Shown here: piece by piece, positions 49,601 through 56,515 of the stretch
Layout of the letters: every line of letters starts with the position of its first letter
How positions within the stretch are numbered: the stretch's first letter is position 1
NCBI RefSeq assembly: GCF_002994635.1
Contig: NZ_PVNL01000086.1
Coordinates: forward strand, 42,251 to 106,250
Length of the DNA: 64,000 bases
Direction of reading: 5' to 3'
From: Enhygromyxa salina
GTDB taxonomy: Bacteria > Myxococcota_A > Polyangia > Nannocystales > Nannocystaceae
The notes under the pieces: generated by a model
Databases searched by the model: none
What the model was told of the DNA's origin: nothing
Seen by the model: only the letters and a program-made list of their open reading frames with translations
Position numbers and translations under genes: made by a program

Positions 49601-50959
49601 GTCGATCCCCGCGGGGAGACTTTTCAAGGTGGTCGCGTCGGTGATCTCGTGCAGCACCGGATCCACCGACGCGTCGCTGTACTCGAACTCCAGCGTGGGC
49701 AGAGCGGCAGTGTCGAACCAACCCGAGTCGGCGTCGAGTCGATAGCTGCGCTGAACGACACCGGTCACCCGCGTCATTGCGGGATCCTCCGCATGCAGCA
49801 GATCCGTCGAGCCAACCAGATACGGCGCCTCGCCGAGCTCGGCGAAGTGGTGGAACATCAGCACCCGCCGACACAGCCTGCGCGTGCGGATCTCGAACCC
49901 AGCCCGGTAGCTCGAGAAGGTGTCGAGCCGCGCCGGCCAGGGCCGATCCTCGGCTGGGCTGACCTCGAGCTGCTCACCGTGCCAGGTGCCATGCTCGCCG
50001 TAGTCGAGCACGACCTCGAACATCCAGCCACCCGCGACGAAGGGCGTGGCGTTGCCGTACTTGATCCGCTTGAGATAGCGCTGCGCCTGCACGCCATCGT
50101 TGGCGAGCCGCGGCCGCTCTTCGGCCGCGTTGACGTCCACGCCCGCCAGATCCTCTTGCTTGTATTCGTAGACGATGATGTTCCCGCGATCATCGTGGGA
50201 CTCCTCGAGCAGCCACGAGAACACGCGCTTTGGATATGCTGGATCAGCCACCCGCGCCGCGGCGGTCTTGCCATAGTAGCTCGTGACATTGTCGCGCGAG
50301 ATCGTCTTCCAAAACACCTGCTTCGTGGCCTTGGAGCGCCAACGCTCGATCCTCGAAAACCCGCCCTCGACTCGCGGTTGGAATCGGTGGATGAAGTGAC
50401 CATCACGCTTCTCGAAGTCGACCTCGACCAGGTCCTCGACACCCGACAAGATGAAGGTGTCGTTTTGCTTGGGGTCGGGGTTCGTGTCCCAGTACTCGGG
50501 CAGGCCCTTCTCGGTCTTGCGCGAGATCGTCGGCACGCCGAGCGACCACCCGATCCCAAGCGGCCCATTGCCCTGACCCGAGCCGTAGCTCAGCGCGAGG
50601 CTCGGCCCGAAGCGACCGCGGCCCGGTGACGTGGCGACCGGCACCGAGGTCGAGCCAGTCCCGGTGAATGGGTTGGGCGAGAACTTCTCGCCGATGCTGC
50701 GCACCGCGCCGCCGCCGGTGGGCAGCGAGATCGTCGGTGCGAAGGTCGAGCGTGGATCACCAGCCTGATCGCCGCCGTAGGGAGATCGAAACGCACGCGC
50801 GAACGGGTTGGGATCAGCCGGCCTGCCAGCCCCGGGCGCGTCTCGCCCGGGAAACACACCCGCGTTGAACGGCTGGCTCCGCTGCGCGCCGTGAATCGGC
50901 AACGAGGGGCCGGAGGTCAAGTTGGATCGGTTGCGACGATCATTGTCGTTGTTGCCCAT
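43637..50959 (-). CDS. Giant SpvB/TcdB/Rhs polymorphic toxin
   Basis: A 2440-residue protein, ATG 50959 with GAGGTGA upstream. The N-terminus (about 75-200) is SpvB-like (ISLPTGGGAVRSIGEKF, LALSYGSGQGNGPLGIGW). A propeller of FG-GAP/VCBS-like repeats follows (DLDGEGVPGLV, DLDGDGRKELV, DVSGDGFPDVL, DMTGDGLPDLV). The TcdB middle region and then the long Rhs/YD cocoon come next, ending at EETGLEYHSARYYSPWI and SPDPVGLTAGDN near residue 2110. The last 330 residues are a variable toxin domain; the end reads LHIQKTTGEVET and TGSTKGRTPKPFTITVD. Layout matches Tc-toxin B/C-like cocoon proteins. The toxin activity is not identified. No signal peptide is visible, and no TcA or phage-like delivery gene lies nearby. 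Confidence 0.88.
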   Translation of the reverse strand: MGNNDNDRRNRSNLTSGPSLPIHGAQRSQPFNAGVFPGRDAPGAGRPADPNPFARAFRSPYGGDQAGDPRSTFAPTISLPTGGGAVRSIGEKFSPNPFTGTGSTSVPVATSPGRGRFGPSLALSYGSGQGNGPLGIGWSLGVPTISRKTEKGLPEYWDTNPDPKQNDTFILSGVEDLVEVDFEKRDGHFIHRFQPRVEGGFSRIERWRSKATKQVFWKTISRDNVTSYYGKTAAARVADPAYPKRVFSWLLEESHDDRGNIIVYEYKQEDLAGVDVNAAEERPRLANDGVQAQRYLKRIKYGNATPFVAGGWMFEVVLDYGEHGTWHGEQLEVSPAEDRPWPARLDTFSSYRAGFEIRTRRLCRRVLMFHHFAELGEAPYLVGSTDLLHAEDPAMTRVTGVVQRSYRLDADSGWFDTAALPTLEFEYSDASVDPVLHEITDATTLKSLPAGIDGRMTRLVDLDGEGVPGLVTESAGTWYFKRGLGDGRFGPMVAMPSRPTTLGAPGVQLMDLDGDGRKELVSFVAPAPGYFTRTNNEGWGNFRKFSTIPNIDWQDPRMQLIDVSGDGFPDVLIDRGDHFTWYRSKGADGFDAPKRIPNTHDAGSRPTLVFNDARTSIQFADMTGDGLPDLVRIRNGEVAYWPCLGFGQFGSMIRMRGLSSFASASDLFHPSRVRLSDVDGSGTTDLIYLGDRGATIYRNLSGNSFAAGEHVSQFPSLRGVDWVEVVDLKGNGTGCLVWSSSHSAGRGGVLRYIDLTSGTKPHLLIATKNNMGAQTRISYAPSTKFYLADKAAGKPWLTKLPFPVHVVDRVEHLDHVSRQRFVQHFAYHHGYFDGQEREFRGFGMVETWDTESFADFSGDGLFAFEQFDVVEEQLHQPPVYTKSWFHTGAYLTGGKKYSRLFADEYWAGDADAWQLPDSRMPSGLRGDDTAEALRALANRTLRTEVYALDGSELEGVPYTVSEATFEVRQVRARGDNRFGVYLAHDREALSYHYERDAADPRIGHSFVLEVDDYGTVLRSAAVAYPRRGAPEHADQSALHVTISEADVVHLDGDPNTLRLGVAIESRSYELHGLVAPADSAFAWKVMRAAADTADGVDKRLLSRTRMRYLADDLSDPLPHGSVQSKALVYDSDAMAMTEAQRQAVFGGLTGAPTNAELEDEGKYVLADDAWWVRTGHPTYDATKFFMVTAVEDPCGNVYSTTYDAHALLTVSSTDPLGNTVSAAHDYRLLAPWQLTDANGNRSQVAADVLGFVIASAIMGKVGDNDGDTLDDRTSTFEYDLFAWQNSGKPSWAKSRQRETHQDPNTRWLEQRTYFSGAGGVVMVKAQTRPGLAPQRDQDGALIIMDGELQYADTSPNLRWVGNGRVVLDNKGNVVKAYEPYFSSIPDYEDEAELVEQGVTSLNHYDPLGRLIRTDLPNGTFSRVEFTPWGQTSWDVNDTVLDSDWHAARIGYEGQDVALQKERRAAQLAAKHADTPSKVHLDTLGRPFLAVAHNKDDQGVDEFYATRSVLDIQGNVLEVVDARGNSAETRTYGMHGQSLFVGSVDAGDRRHLLTALGQPMRSWDSRGQRFLSTYDTLRRPVDRTVSVGGGAEKLLERMVYGELLATPETTNHRGRVYRVYDGAGVATTSAFDFKGHALNEQRQLVASKTTTPDWSALLQESTIPAMATAAAPLLDTETFSARSQRDALGRVLTAISPDNSEVTYSYDEGGGLQRVELEHRGSPTLETVVGEITYNARGQRERVVYGPANSPTTTTTYAYDPQTYRLSRLLTIRGSDQTALQGLHYHYDPAGNITDIRDTAQQTVYFQNAVVEAANSYTYDATYRLIEATGREHATQGTTQRTHEQLPVGPQPMTSDPSAMRRYTQRYVYDSVGNILKMQHLPAAGTGWTRRYEYAANGNRLLAISAPGDAANGPYSHTYGYDAHGSMTTMPHLAAMDWDHDDQLRHATAGTEQVYFQYAGGIRSRKYTEKQGSTTEERIYLGPFEFYRKRTNGTLDLERESLHVSDGSGRICMVETKTVDDGMTVGNSVAFCRYQLSNHLGSAATELDRGGAIISYEEYHPYGTSAYRAVDASIDVSARRYRYTGMERDEETGLEYHSARYYSPWISRWISPDPVGLTAGDNRYRYACNNPSSASDVTGEEETFVSETMPDWAGSNAKGSWEAGGTDFDDYGHEATIWVWHAEESVGPPTGSIKAGNRAKAAAAQRQYEQDLAQAQQIEPPLGLYENFPAHAGPHLRDQTVGIQDDFLAFHADFVQSEQRRITYIGGRVSFGAQVAMEAMPLIGEFGHLAALGARVGRSVNRALSKGLGQIEALSASTRGGAQVGEGLVEGGGPVFKILEEESGTIHLTANIGDDTLEILAGIKREGDILVLEGLHIQKTTGEVETAFNTVGPRKLIETVRAFGKERGATAVRVEGFARSTGSTKGRTPKPFTITVDPVDP

Positions 50960-51262
50960 GCCGTCACCTCAATCGAGCGTGTAGCGAAGGGAATATAGCG
51001 GCGCTTGGTGAGCCGGCCGAGCGGCCGGGTTCACCGAAGGAAGACTACTCGACGCGGAGCCAACGGTATCAGGGTTTGTTGTCGGTGCGAGCAAATTGAT
51101 CATCCGTCGCGAAGATCGGACATGAGAGATCACAACGAAGAAACCGTGACGGAAACATCATCGACGGACACGCACGTGCAGCTTCGCACCACGTGGCCCA
51201 AGGTGGGACGCCTACTGCCCGCAGGTCGGGGACGTGAGAGCGCTGCCCCGACTCACGCGGCT
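50960..51262. other. 303-bp intergenic region upstream of the toxin gene
   Basis: It should hold the promoter of the toxin gene. No clear sigma-70 boxes were picked out. A short plus-strand frame from ATG 51122 (TETSSTDTHVQLRTTW) is not supported as a gene. Confidence 0.4.
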
Positions 51263-51583
51263 CTAACTCGACGGGGTTTGGGCGTCTGGCCGGGTGGCGG
51301 CGATCAACTGTCGCTGCGCCCGAATGAACCGGCGCGCTTCCGCCCGGGGCAGGTGAGTTTGCAAGATCGCGGTGACGGTCTCTTCGATCAACGCCGACCC
51401 GACAGCGCGAGCGTCGTAGGCCGCCCGAGCGGCGGGATCGAGCAGCACCGCGCAGGCCTCCATGAGCACCCGTGCTCGGCCGGGTTCGACCCGCAAGAAC
51501 TCTCGCTGGTAGGCGTCCTGGATCTCGTCGCGCTCGGCCTCCGGGCCGACCCCGAGGATCGCGTAGTAGTCGACGTCACTCAT
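51263..51583 (-). CDS. J-domain-like protein lacking the HPD motif
   Basis: A 106-residue protein. Its start, YYAILGVGPEAERDEIQDAYQREFL, and later ACAVLLDPAARAAYDA match helices I, II and III of DnaJ J-domains. The His-Pro-Asp tripeptide that triggers Hsp70 ATP hydrolysis is replaced by RVEPGRA, and helix III follows after a shortened loop. It is therefore a J-like protein that probably cannot stimulate DnaK. The last 40 residues are helical. It lies upstream of the toxin gene, on the same strand, 303 bp away. Confidence 0.7.
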   Translation of the reverse strand: MSDVDYYAILGVGPEAERDEIQDAYQREFLRVEPGRARVLMEACAVLLDPAARAAYDARAVGSALIEETVTAILQTHLPRAEARRFIRAQRQLIAATRPDAQTPSS

Positions 51584-51811
51584 TCTGCCGCCGCCATCGT
51601 CTCGCGGCAGCGACGCGCTCGCAACCCGAGGCGTACCGGTGGGTCATCGACTCGCGGCGGACGGCGGGCTGTTGGGTTGCAACGGCGTTGTACGGGCAGC
51701 ATTGCTGACCGTTCCGACCAGCCGAGCGGCAGAAAACCCAGCGGTCGAGCCGCGCGCCTCGGCGGTGCGACGCTTTCCTTGCCAGCCAACCGCTGGCGAA
51801 AGGAAAGCATC

Positions 51812-52278
51812 ATGTTCATCAAGCTACAGGTACTACTCACGTTCTTCGCGACACTCACTGCCACCAACGGGGGGCCTCCGGATCTGTGTGACCTCTACTA
51901 CACGGACACGGGCAAGCCGATCCTCTGCGAGCCTCACCGCGACGGTGCGCCGATCTTCGACGACACCGTTTGCTGCGAGGGTCGCAGCTGCTCCCCGGCC
52001 CGGGATGTCACTGCGTCAGCGGGAACCCCTACTACTGCGAGCTCGGGGAGGTGCGCGCCACCGGCGAGGTGAGCTGCTACTTCGAGGTCCCCGACTTCTG
52101 CGAGGTGTTCCCGTGCAAGCCGGGGTTCCAGGCGCAGCCGCAGGCAAACTTCATGTGTTGCTATGAGGGGATCTGCTGGAACACCTACACTGGGTCGAAC
52201 GACTGCGAGATCCAGGACATCTACTGGTGCAACGACGGCGTCACAAATCAGGACGGTACCGTCACCTGTCTCGACTAA
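51812..52278 (+). pseudogene. Small Cys-rich secreted protein interrupted by a one-base frameshift
   Basis: ATG 51812, with GAAAGGA upstream, opens a signal-like N-terminus (FIKLQVLLTFFATLTATNG). It continues PDLCDLYYTDTGKPILCEP to CCEGRSCSP near 52000, then shifts. The next frame continues without a break in style (GCHCVSGNPYYCELGEV, then CCYEGICWNTYTG, CLD and stop at 52278). Adding one G in the C/G run at about 51997-52007 would restore a 155-residue protein. Either the gene is inactive or the base was missed in sequencing. Unknown Cys-rich family, probably secreted. Confidence 0.65.
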
Positions 52279-52580
52279 CCGCCAGGTTGGTGGGTGGGAC
52301 GAAGCCTCGCTTCGTCCCACCCTCTCAATCCTTCGAGACTTCGTCGATGATCGTGTCGAATTCCGTGACGCTGACCTGCGAACAGCGCCTCGACGTCGGC
52401 GACGTCGATGTCGGCGAAGGGATCCTCCGCCCGTTTGAACGCGACCTGACGCTCGAGGTGGTTATCCCAAGCCCGGTAGACCGTCGCGTTGCGGCCCCCA
52501 CCGATCGGGGACGCGTTCTCGAACCGGTCCGAACTGAACTCCTTCAGACGCCGGGGGGACTGGTCGGCCTGCTCATCCAT
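52275..52580 (-). pseudogene. Ser/Thr protein kinase fragment (N-lobe only)
   Basis: ATG 52580 starts a frame with RFENASPIGGGRNATVYRAWDN and LERQVAFKRAED, the glycine loop and lysine strand of a Hanks-type kinase. It stops after 101 residues with no catalytic loop, DFG or activation segment. The C-terminal 45 residues look out of frame or unrelated. Overlaps the end of the Cys-rich gene by 4 bp on the opposite strand. Probably a decayed kinase. Confidence 0.6.
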
Positions 52581-52677
52581 GTGATCGTGATGGTAACACC
52601 CCGAACATCTGCTGGTTGAAGTATCTACAAACGGCTGCACGTGCAGCAGGGGCAGCGTTCTGGCGACGCCTCGACGC

Positions 52678-53187
52678 GTGCAGTTTGGTGCGCGTGAAAA
52701 AGTTGAAAATAATTCGAACGAAACACGCACGGGCCTCCAATTTAGATGTTGGAGAACCAGCGGCGGCGTGCGGAGGACCTTCCGACAACCGCTCGTGGGC
52801 CAGCGCCTGCGGGTGCTGAGAGAGTACTTGCGTCTGAGCCGGGCTGAGCTGTCGAACGCGACTGGCGTCGACGCCAGCGCCCTCGCTCGCCTGGAATGCG
52901 GTGGAGACGTTCGAATGTCCACTTACCTCACAGTAATCGACTACTTCCTCGAGCGTGCTCCGGAGGCGTGGATGCTCGCGGACCGAATCGTGGCACTTGG
53001 AGATGAGCACCGGGCGAAGGCCAACGACCACATCTTGTGGCTCGCTCGTACCGGGTGTCACAGCCCGGGCTATGTGATCGCAGCCAGCTCGGCAGAACTG
53101 ATCGCCGCCAGCTCGCCTGGACTGATCGCCGCCAGCTCGCCTGAACTGATCGCACTCAGCTCGGCAGAACTGATCGCTAGAACCTAA
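52678..53187 (+). CDS. XRE-type HTH regulator, 3' end replaced by IS21 terminal repeats
   Basis: A 169-codon frame. Residues about 40-80 are a helix-turn-helix of the XRE/Cro type (LRVLREYLRLSRAELSNATG, VDASALARLECG). A helical region follows to LARTG at 53055. From 53056 the frame runs into the IS21 element and translates its 24-bp repeats as an 8-residue repeat (LIAASSPE-like) until a stop at 53187. The native C-terminus is therefore missing; no continuation is seen beyond the element at 55743. Start GTG 52678; GTG 52768 is an alternative. Confidence 0.65.
   Translation: MQFGAREKVENNSNETRTGLQFRCWRTSGGVRRTFRQPLVGQRLRVLREYLRLSRAELSNATGVDASALARLECGGDVRMSTYLTVIDYFLERAPEAWMLADRIVALGDEHRAKANDHILWLARTGCHSPGYVIAASSAELIAASSPGLIAASSPELIALSSAELIART
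53075..53177. repeat. IS21 left-end 24-bp repeats
   Basis: TGATCGC recurs at 53075, 53099, 53123, 53147 and 53171 with constant 24-bp spacing, each followed by a variant of CCAGCTCGGCAGAAC except the last. Expected transposase-binding sites. Confidence 0.85.
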
Positions 53188-53240
53188 ACAGGCGACCAGT
53201 CCCGGAACGTTGTTCGGGATCACCCGGCGATCCTGTCGAG

Positions 53241-54845
53241 ATGCGCACGATCACCATGCATCGACTTCAAGATCTGGTTCGACTCCACCGCCTCGGCACT
53301 GGCGCCCGCGAGGTCGCTCGGCTGCTCGGGATGAGCCCCAACACCGAGCGTGACTACCGACTCGCGCTCCGCGAGGCAGGCCTGCTCGAGGGCGACCCCG
53401 ACGACCTCCCCGAGCTCGTGATCCTCCGCGCTGCGATCGAGGCCACCAGGCCAGCCAAGCCACCCGCGCAGCAGCAGACATCCAGCGTCGAGCAGTGGCG
53501 CGAGAAGATCGTCGAGCTGACCAACGACGGCGCCACGCCGACGGCGATCTACGATCTCCTGCGAACCCAGCACAAAGCCGCAGGCTTCAAGGGCAGCCTG
53601 TCCGCGGTCAAGCGTATGTACGCCCGGATCCGGGCCGATAAGGGCATCTCGCCAGACGACGTGGAGATCCCCGTCGACACCAACCCCGGCCATGTCGGGC
53701 AGGTTGACTTCGGCTCCGTCGGCAAGCTCTGGGATCCAGTGACCAACGCGCTGCGCCAGGCCTACGTCTTCGTGATCGTGCTCGGTTACTCGCGCCACCA
53801 ATTCGCCAAGCTGGTCTTCGACCAGAAGGTCGAGACCTGGCTCGCGCTGCACGTCGAGGCCTTCGAGTTCTTCGGAGCCGTGATCGCAACCATGGTCCCT
53901 GACAACCTCAAGGCCGCGGTGATCCGGGCGGCCTTCGACGTGCGGACCGAGCCCGTCCTCAACCGCAGCTACCGCGAGCTCGCGCGCTACTACGAGTTTC
54001 AAGTCGATCCGACGCCGCCTTACAACCCCGAGAAGAAGGGCAAGGTCGAGTCCGGCGTCGGGTACGTCAAGCACAACTTCATGGTCACGATCGGCAAGGA
54101 GCGCGACATCACCGTGCTCAATCCTCGCCTGATGAACTGGGTGCTCGAGGTCGCCGGCCAGCGCACGCACGGGACCACGCACAAGCGACCGCTCGAGGTC
54201 TTCGAGACGGTCGAGAGGGCCAAGATGCGCCCGCTGCCAGCACACCGCTGGCAGCCGGTCTCGTGGCGTCAGCCGATGCTCCAGCGTGACTGCCACGCCC
54301 TCGTCGACGGTGCCCGCTACTCCGGACCGTGGCGCCTCATCGGCAAGCAGCTGCTCGCGCGCGTCGGCTCCAAGAGCGTCGAGCTGTACTTCGAGAACAC
54401 TCGCGTGGCGACCCACGGTTTCAGGCAGCCAGGTGGACGCAGCACGCACGATGAGCACCTCCCGCCCGAGCGCGGTGAGTACCGTCACCGCGAGCGCAGC
54501 TACTGGGTCGAGCGAGCGCAGGCCCTCGGCGAGGAAGTCGAGAGCTACGTCGCCGAGATCTTCGCCAGCGACGACGTGCTGTGCCAGCTGACCAAGGTCC
54601 AGGCGATCATCCGTCACCTCGACAACTTCCCGATCGAGCGAGCTCGTGCGGCGTGTCGTCGCGCGTCGTTCTACGGCAGCTACAGCTACCTTGCGATCAA
54701 GAACATCCTGCTCGAGGGCTTGGATCTGGAGCCCTTACCGTCGCGCCTCGTGCCAACGAGCGGCGGCCTCGAACGTCCCAGGTTTGCCCGCAACGTCCAG
54801 GAACTCCTGGATTTCACAGTGGACCCCAACGATGCACCCAACTGA
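53241..54845 (+). CDS. istA: IS21 family transposase IstA
   Basis: A 534-residue transposase. N-terminal HTH (LHRLGTGAREVARLLGMS), then the DDE catalytic core: Asp near 155 (GQVDFGSVG), Asp near 221 (MVPDNLKAAV), Glu near 269 (KGKVESGVGYVK), each in the expected IS21 context. A basic C-terminal region follows. ATG 53241 lies just inside the left end of the element. The reading frame is intact, and with IstB it may still be active. Its stop overlaps the istB start by 14 bp. Confidence 0.95.
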   Translation: MRTITMHRLQDLVRLHRLGTGAREVARLLGMSPNTERDYRLALREAGLLEGDPDDLPELVILRAAIEATRPAKPPAQQQTSSVEQWREKIVELTNDGATPTAIYDLLRTQHKAAGFKGSLSAVKRMYARIRADKGISPDDVEIPVDTNPGHVGQVDFGSVGKLWDPVTNALRQAYVFVIVLGYSRHQFAKLVFDQKVETWLALHVEAFEFFGAVIATMVPDNLKAAVIRAAFDVRTEPVLNRSYRELARYYEFQVDPTPPYNPEKKGKVESGVGYVKHNFMVTIGKERDITVLNPRLMNWVLEVAGQRTHGTTHKRPLEVFETVERAKMRPLPAHRWQPVSWRQPMLQRDCHALVDGARYSGPWRLIGKQLLARVGSKSVELYFENTRVATHGFRQPGGRSTHDEHLPPERGEYRHRERSYWVERAQALGEEVESYVAEIFASDDVLCQLTKVQAIIRHLDNFPIERARAACRRASFYGSYSYLAIKNILLEGLDLEPLPSRLVPTSGGLERPRFARNVQELLDFTVDPNDAPN

Positions 54846-55575
54846 CGAACTACCCTCGATCTTGAAAAAGCTGCGCCTGTCCGGCGTGCTGCAGACCCTC
54901 GATCTCCGCATGCGCCAGGCGGTCGACGACGACCTGGCTCTCTCCGAATTTCTCCTGCGACTGCTGACTGACGAGGTCGAGCGCCGAGACGCCAAGCAGA
55001 TCGACAACCGATTGCGCCAAGCGAGCTTCGAGCACCACAAGTCGCTCGAGGACTTCGACTTCACCTTCAACCTCAAGATCCCGAAGGGCAAGATCATCGA
55101 TCTCGCCACCTGCACCTTCATCGCCAAACACGAGAACGTGTGCCTCGTCGGTGAGACCGGCGTCGGCAAGAGCCACATCGCCCAGGCGCTCGGCCATCGT
55201 GCCTGCATGGCCGGCTACAAAGTGCTCTTCACCTCCGCGCACAAGCTGCTGACGGAGCTGCGCGCGGGTCGGGCCGACAACTCGCACGAGCGCCGGCTGG
55301 CTCGCTACGGCAGCGTCGACTTGCTGATCATCGATGACCTCGGGCTGCGAGCGCTGACTGGTGACGAACCGCTCGACCTCTACGAGATCATCCGGCTTCG
55401 CTACGAACGAGGGTCGACGATCATCACGTCCAATCGAGCGCTCGAGGAGTGGGACCCGCTCTTCAAGGATGCTCTGCTCGCGAGCGCCGCGATGGACCGG
55501 CTTCGGCACCACGCTCACATCATCGAGATCACCGGCGACTCGTACCGCAACCCGCCTCCTGGGAAGGTCGCCTGA
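54832..55575 (+). CDS. istB: IS21 family helper ATPase IstB
   Basis: A 247-residue DnaA/DnaC-like ATPase that helps IstA capture targets. Walker A GETGVGKSH, Walker B LLIIDDLG, sensor region IITSNRALEEW, and N-terminal helical domain (LKKLRLSGVLQTLDLRM). ATG 54832 is inside istA, the usual coupling. Open frame intact. Confidence 0.95.
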   Translation: MHPTDELPSILKKLRLSGVLQTLDLRMRQAVDDDLALSEFLLRLLTDEVERRDAKQIDNRLRQASFEHHKSLEDFDFTFNLKIPKGKIIDLATCTFIAKHENVCLVGETGVGKSHIAQALGHRACMAGYKVLFTSAHKLLTELRAGRADNSHERRLARYGSVDLLIIDDLGLRALTGDEPLDLYEIIRLRYERGSTIITSNRALEEWDPLFKDALLASAAMDRLRHHAHIIEITGDSYRNPPPGKVA

Positions 55576-55598
55576 GGCAATGTCCGGGGGGCTGCCGT

Positions 55599-55742
55599 GG
55601 ATCAGTCCTGCCGAGCTGGCGGTGGATTTTCTGAATCTGGGATCGGCGGTTTTGCGACGCCCGATCTCGCGGTCAGTCCTGCCGAGCTGAGTACGATCAG
55701 TCCTGCCGAACTGAGCGCGATCAGTCCTGCCGACCCTTGACA
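55599..55742. repeat. IS21 right-end repeats
   Basis: ATCAGTCCTGCCGA occurs at 55600, 55695 and 55719, with TCAGTCCTGCCGA at 55672. The last three are spaced 24 bp apart and lead to the terminal TGACA at 55738-55742. They are inverted relative to the left-end repeats. Confidence 0.8.
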
Positions 55743-55780
55743 GGAATACGAGCCGCTTTGATTGGGGATGCTGTATAGCA

Positions 55781-55807
55781 TGTCACACCTCGGCCGCTCG
55801 GCTCGTC
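55781..55807 (+). promoter_or_regulatory. ECF41-type promoter upstream of the decarboxylase gene
   Basis: TGTCACA (55781-55787), 16 nt, CGTC (55804-55807), located 47 bp before the ATG. This is the promoter pattern described for ECF41 sigma factors, and an ECF41 gene is encoded in the same module. Confidence 0.8.
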
Positions 55808-55853
55808 ATAGCTTCGAACGTCGATCCCGGCGCTCCGAGCACAAGGACGAGAC

Positions 55854-56309
55854 ATGAGCGAGAACACGCGACTGGTCTGGAACGAGGTGGCGCCGCGAGG
55901 CGCCAAGGCGCTCTATGGCATCCACCACTATATCACCACGAGCACCGATCTCCCGAACGAGCTGATCCACCTCGTCTTCCTGCGGGTGTCGCAGATCAAC
56001 GGCTGCGCGCACTGCATCGACCTGCATACCCGGGACCTTCTGAAGACGATGCCACTCGAGAAGGTCGTTCTGGTTCCGGTCTGGGCCGAGGTGCCCCACC
56101 TGTTCTCAGAACAGTACCGCGCCGCGCTGGCCTGGGCGGAGGAGGTCACGCTGGTCAGCGAGACGCACGCCTCCGACGAGGCATATGCCGCTGCAAGCGC
56201 CGCCTTCGCGCCAAAGGACCTCGTCGACCTGACGATCACCATCGCGGCGATGAACGCGTTCAACCGCCTCGGCGCCCCCTTCCGCCTCCCTGTCCAAGCG
56301 AAAGCCTAG
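55854..56309 (+). CDS. Carboxymuconolactone decarboxylase/AhpD family protein
   Basis: The 151-residue protein has the AhpD-like core motif QINGCAHCIDLHTRD (CxxC with following His), as in peroxidase-like CMD proteins. Members of this family are the usual targets of ECF41 sigma factors, and a matching promoter is 47 bp upstream of ATG 55854. A role in small-molecule or peroxide turnover is inferred; the true substrate of such proteins is not known. Confidence 0.9.
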   Translation: MSENTRLVWNEVAPRGAKALYGIHHYITTSTDLPNELIHLVFLRVSQINGCAHCIDLHTRDLLKTMPLEKVVLVPVWAEVPHLFSEQYRAALAWAEEVTLVSETHASDEAYAAASAAFAPKDLVDLTITIAAMNAFNRLGAPFRLPVQAKA

Positions 56310-56416
56310 TCAGCTCGCTCATATTGTCAGGGGCGGCGACATAGCCGTCCCGCCACCGCCGATGTCGATCTTTGGTCCGTGGCTCTGCGTCTCACATCGC
56401 CAATTTTTCCAAACCA

Positions 56417-56444
56417 TGTCACATCCGACCCATCCTACATCGTC
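56417..56444 (+). promoter_or_regulatory. ECF41-type promoter upstream of the epimerase-like gene
   Basis: TGTCACA (56417-56423), 17 nt, CGTC (56441-56444), 72 bp before ATG 56516. A second copy of the pattern seen before the decarboxylase gene. Confidence 0.75.
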
Positions 56445-56515
56445 CTTTGGTTCAACGGACGCCTGACAGCGGCATGGGGCCGCCGGGTCCGTTCTCGAAC
56501 AAGGAGACGGGTGCC

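Larger units (their letters stand above)
53056..55742 (+). mobile_element. IS21-family insertion sequence, complete
   Basis: About 2.69 kb with istA and istB. Both ends begin 5'-TGTCA, then 14 nt, then TGATCGC when read inward (53056-53081 and the complement of 55717-55742). Behind each end lie 24-bp repeats containing CTCGGCAG or close variants: four on the left (53075-53170, with the next TGATCGC at 53171), three on the right (about 55670-55742) plus a separate copy at 55599-55622. Multiple terminal repeats are a feature of IS21 elements. No matching target duplication is seen in the flanks (ccggg left, ggaat right). Confidence 0.88.

Noticed and set aside
48830..50629. 599-codon plus-strand frame within the toxin gene
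   Set aside because: Shadow of the SpvB/TcdB part; no start signal or domain.
51122..51262. Short plus-strand frame before the J-domain-like gene
   Set aside because: No ribosome site and no conserved-looking sequence; it continues as the shadow of the minus-strand gene.
53075..53177. 24-bp repeats, considered as CRISPR
   Set aside because: No spacers; they are the terminal repeats of the IS21 element and recur inverted at its other end.
53051..55747. Target-site duplication of the IS21 element
   Set aside because: The five bases on each side (ccggg and ggaat) do not match, so no duplication is claimed.
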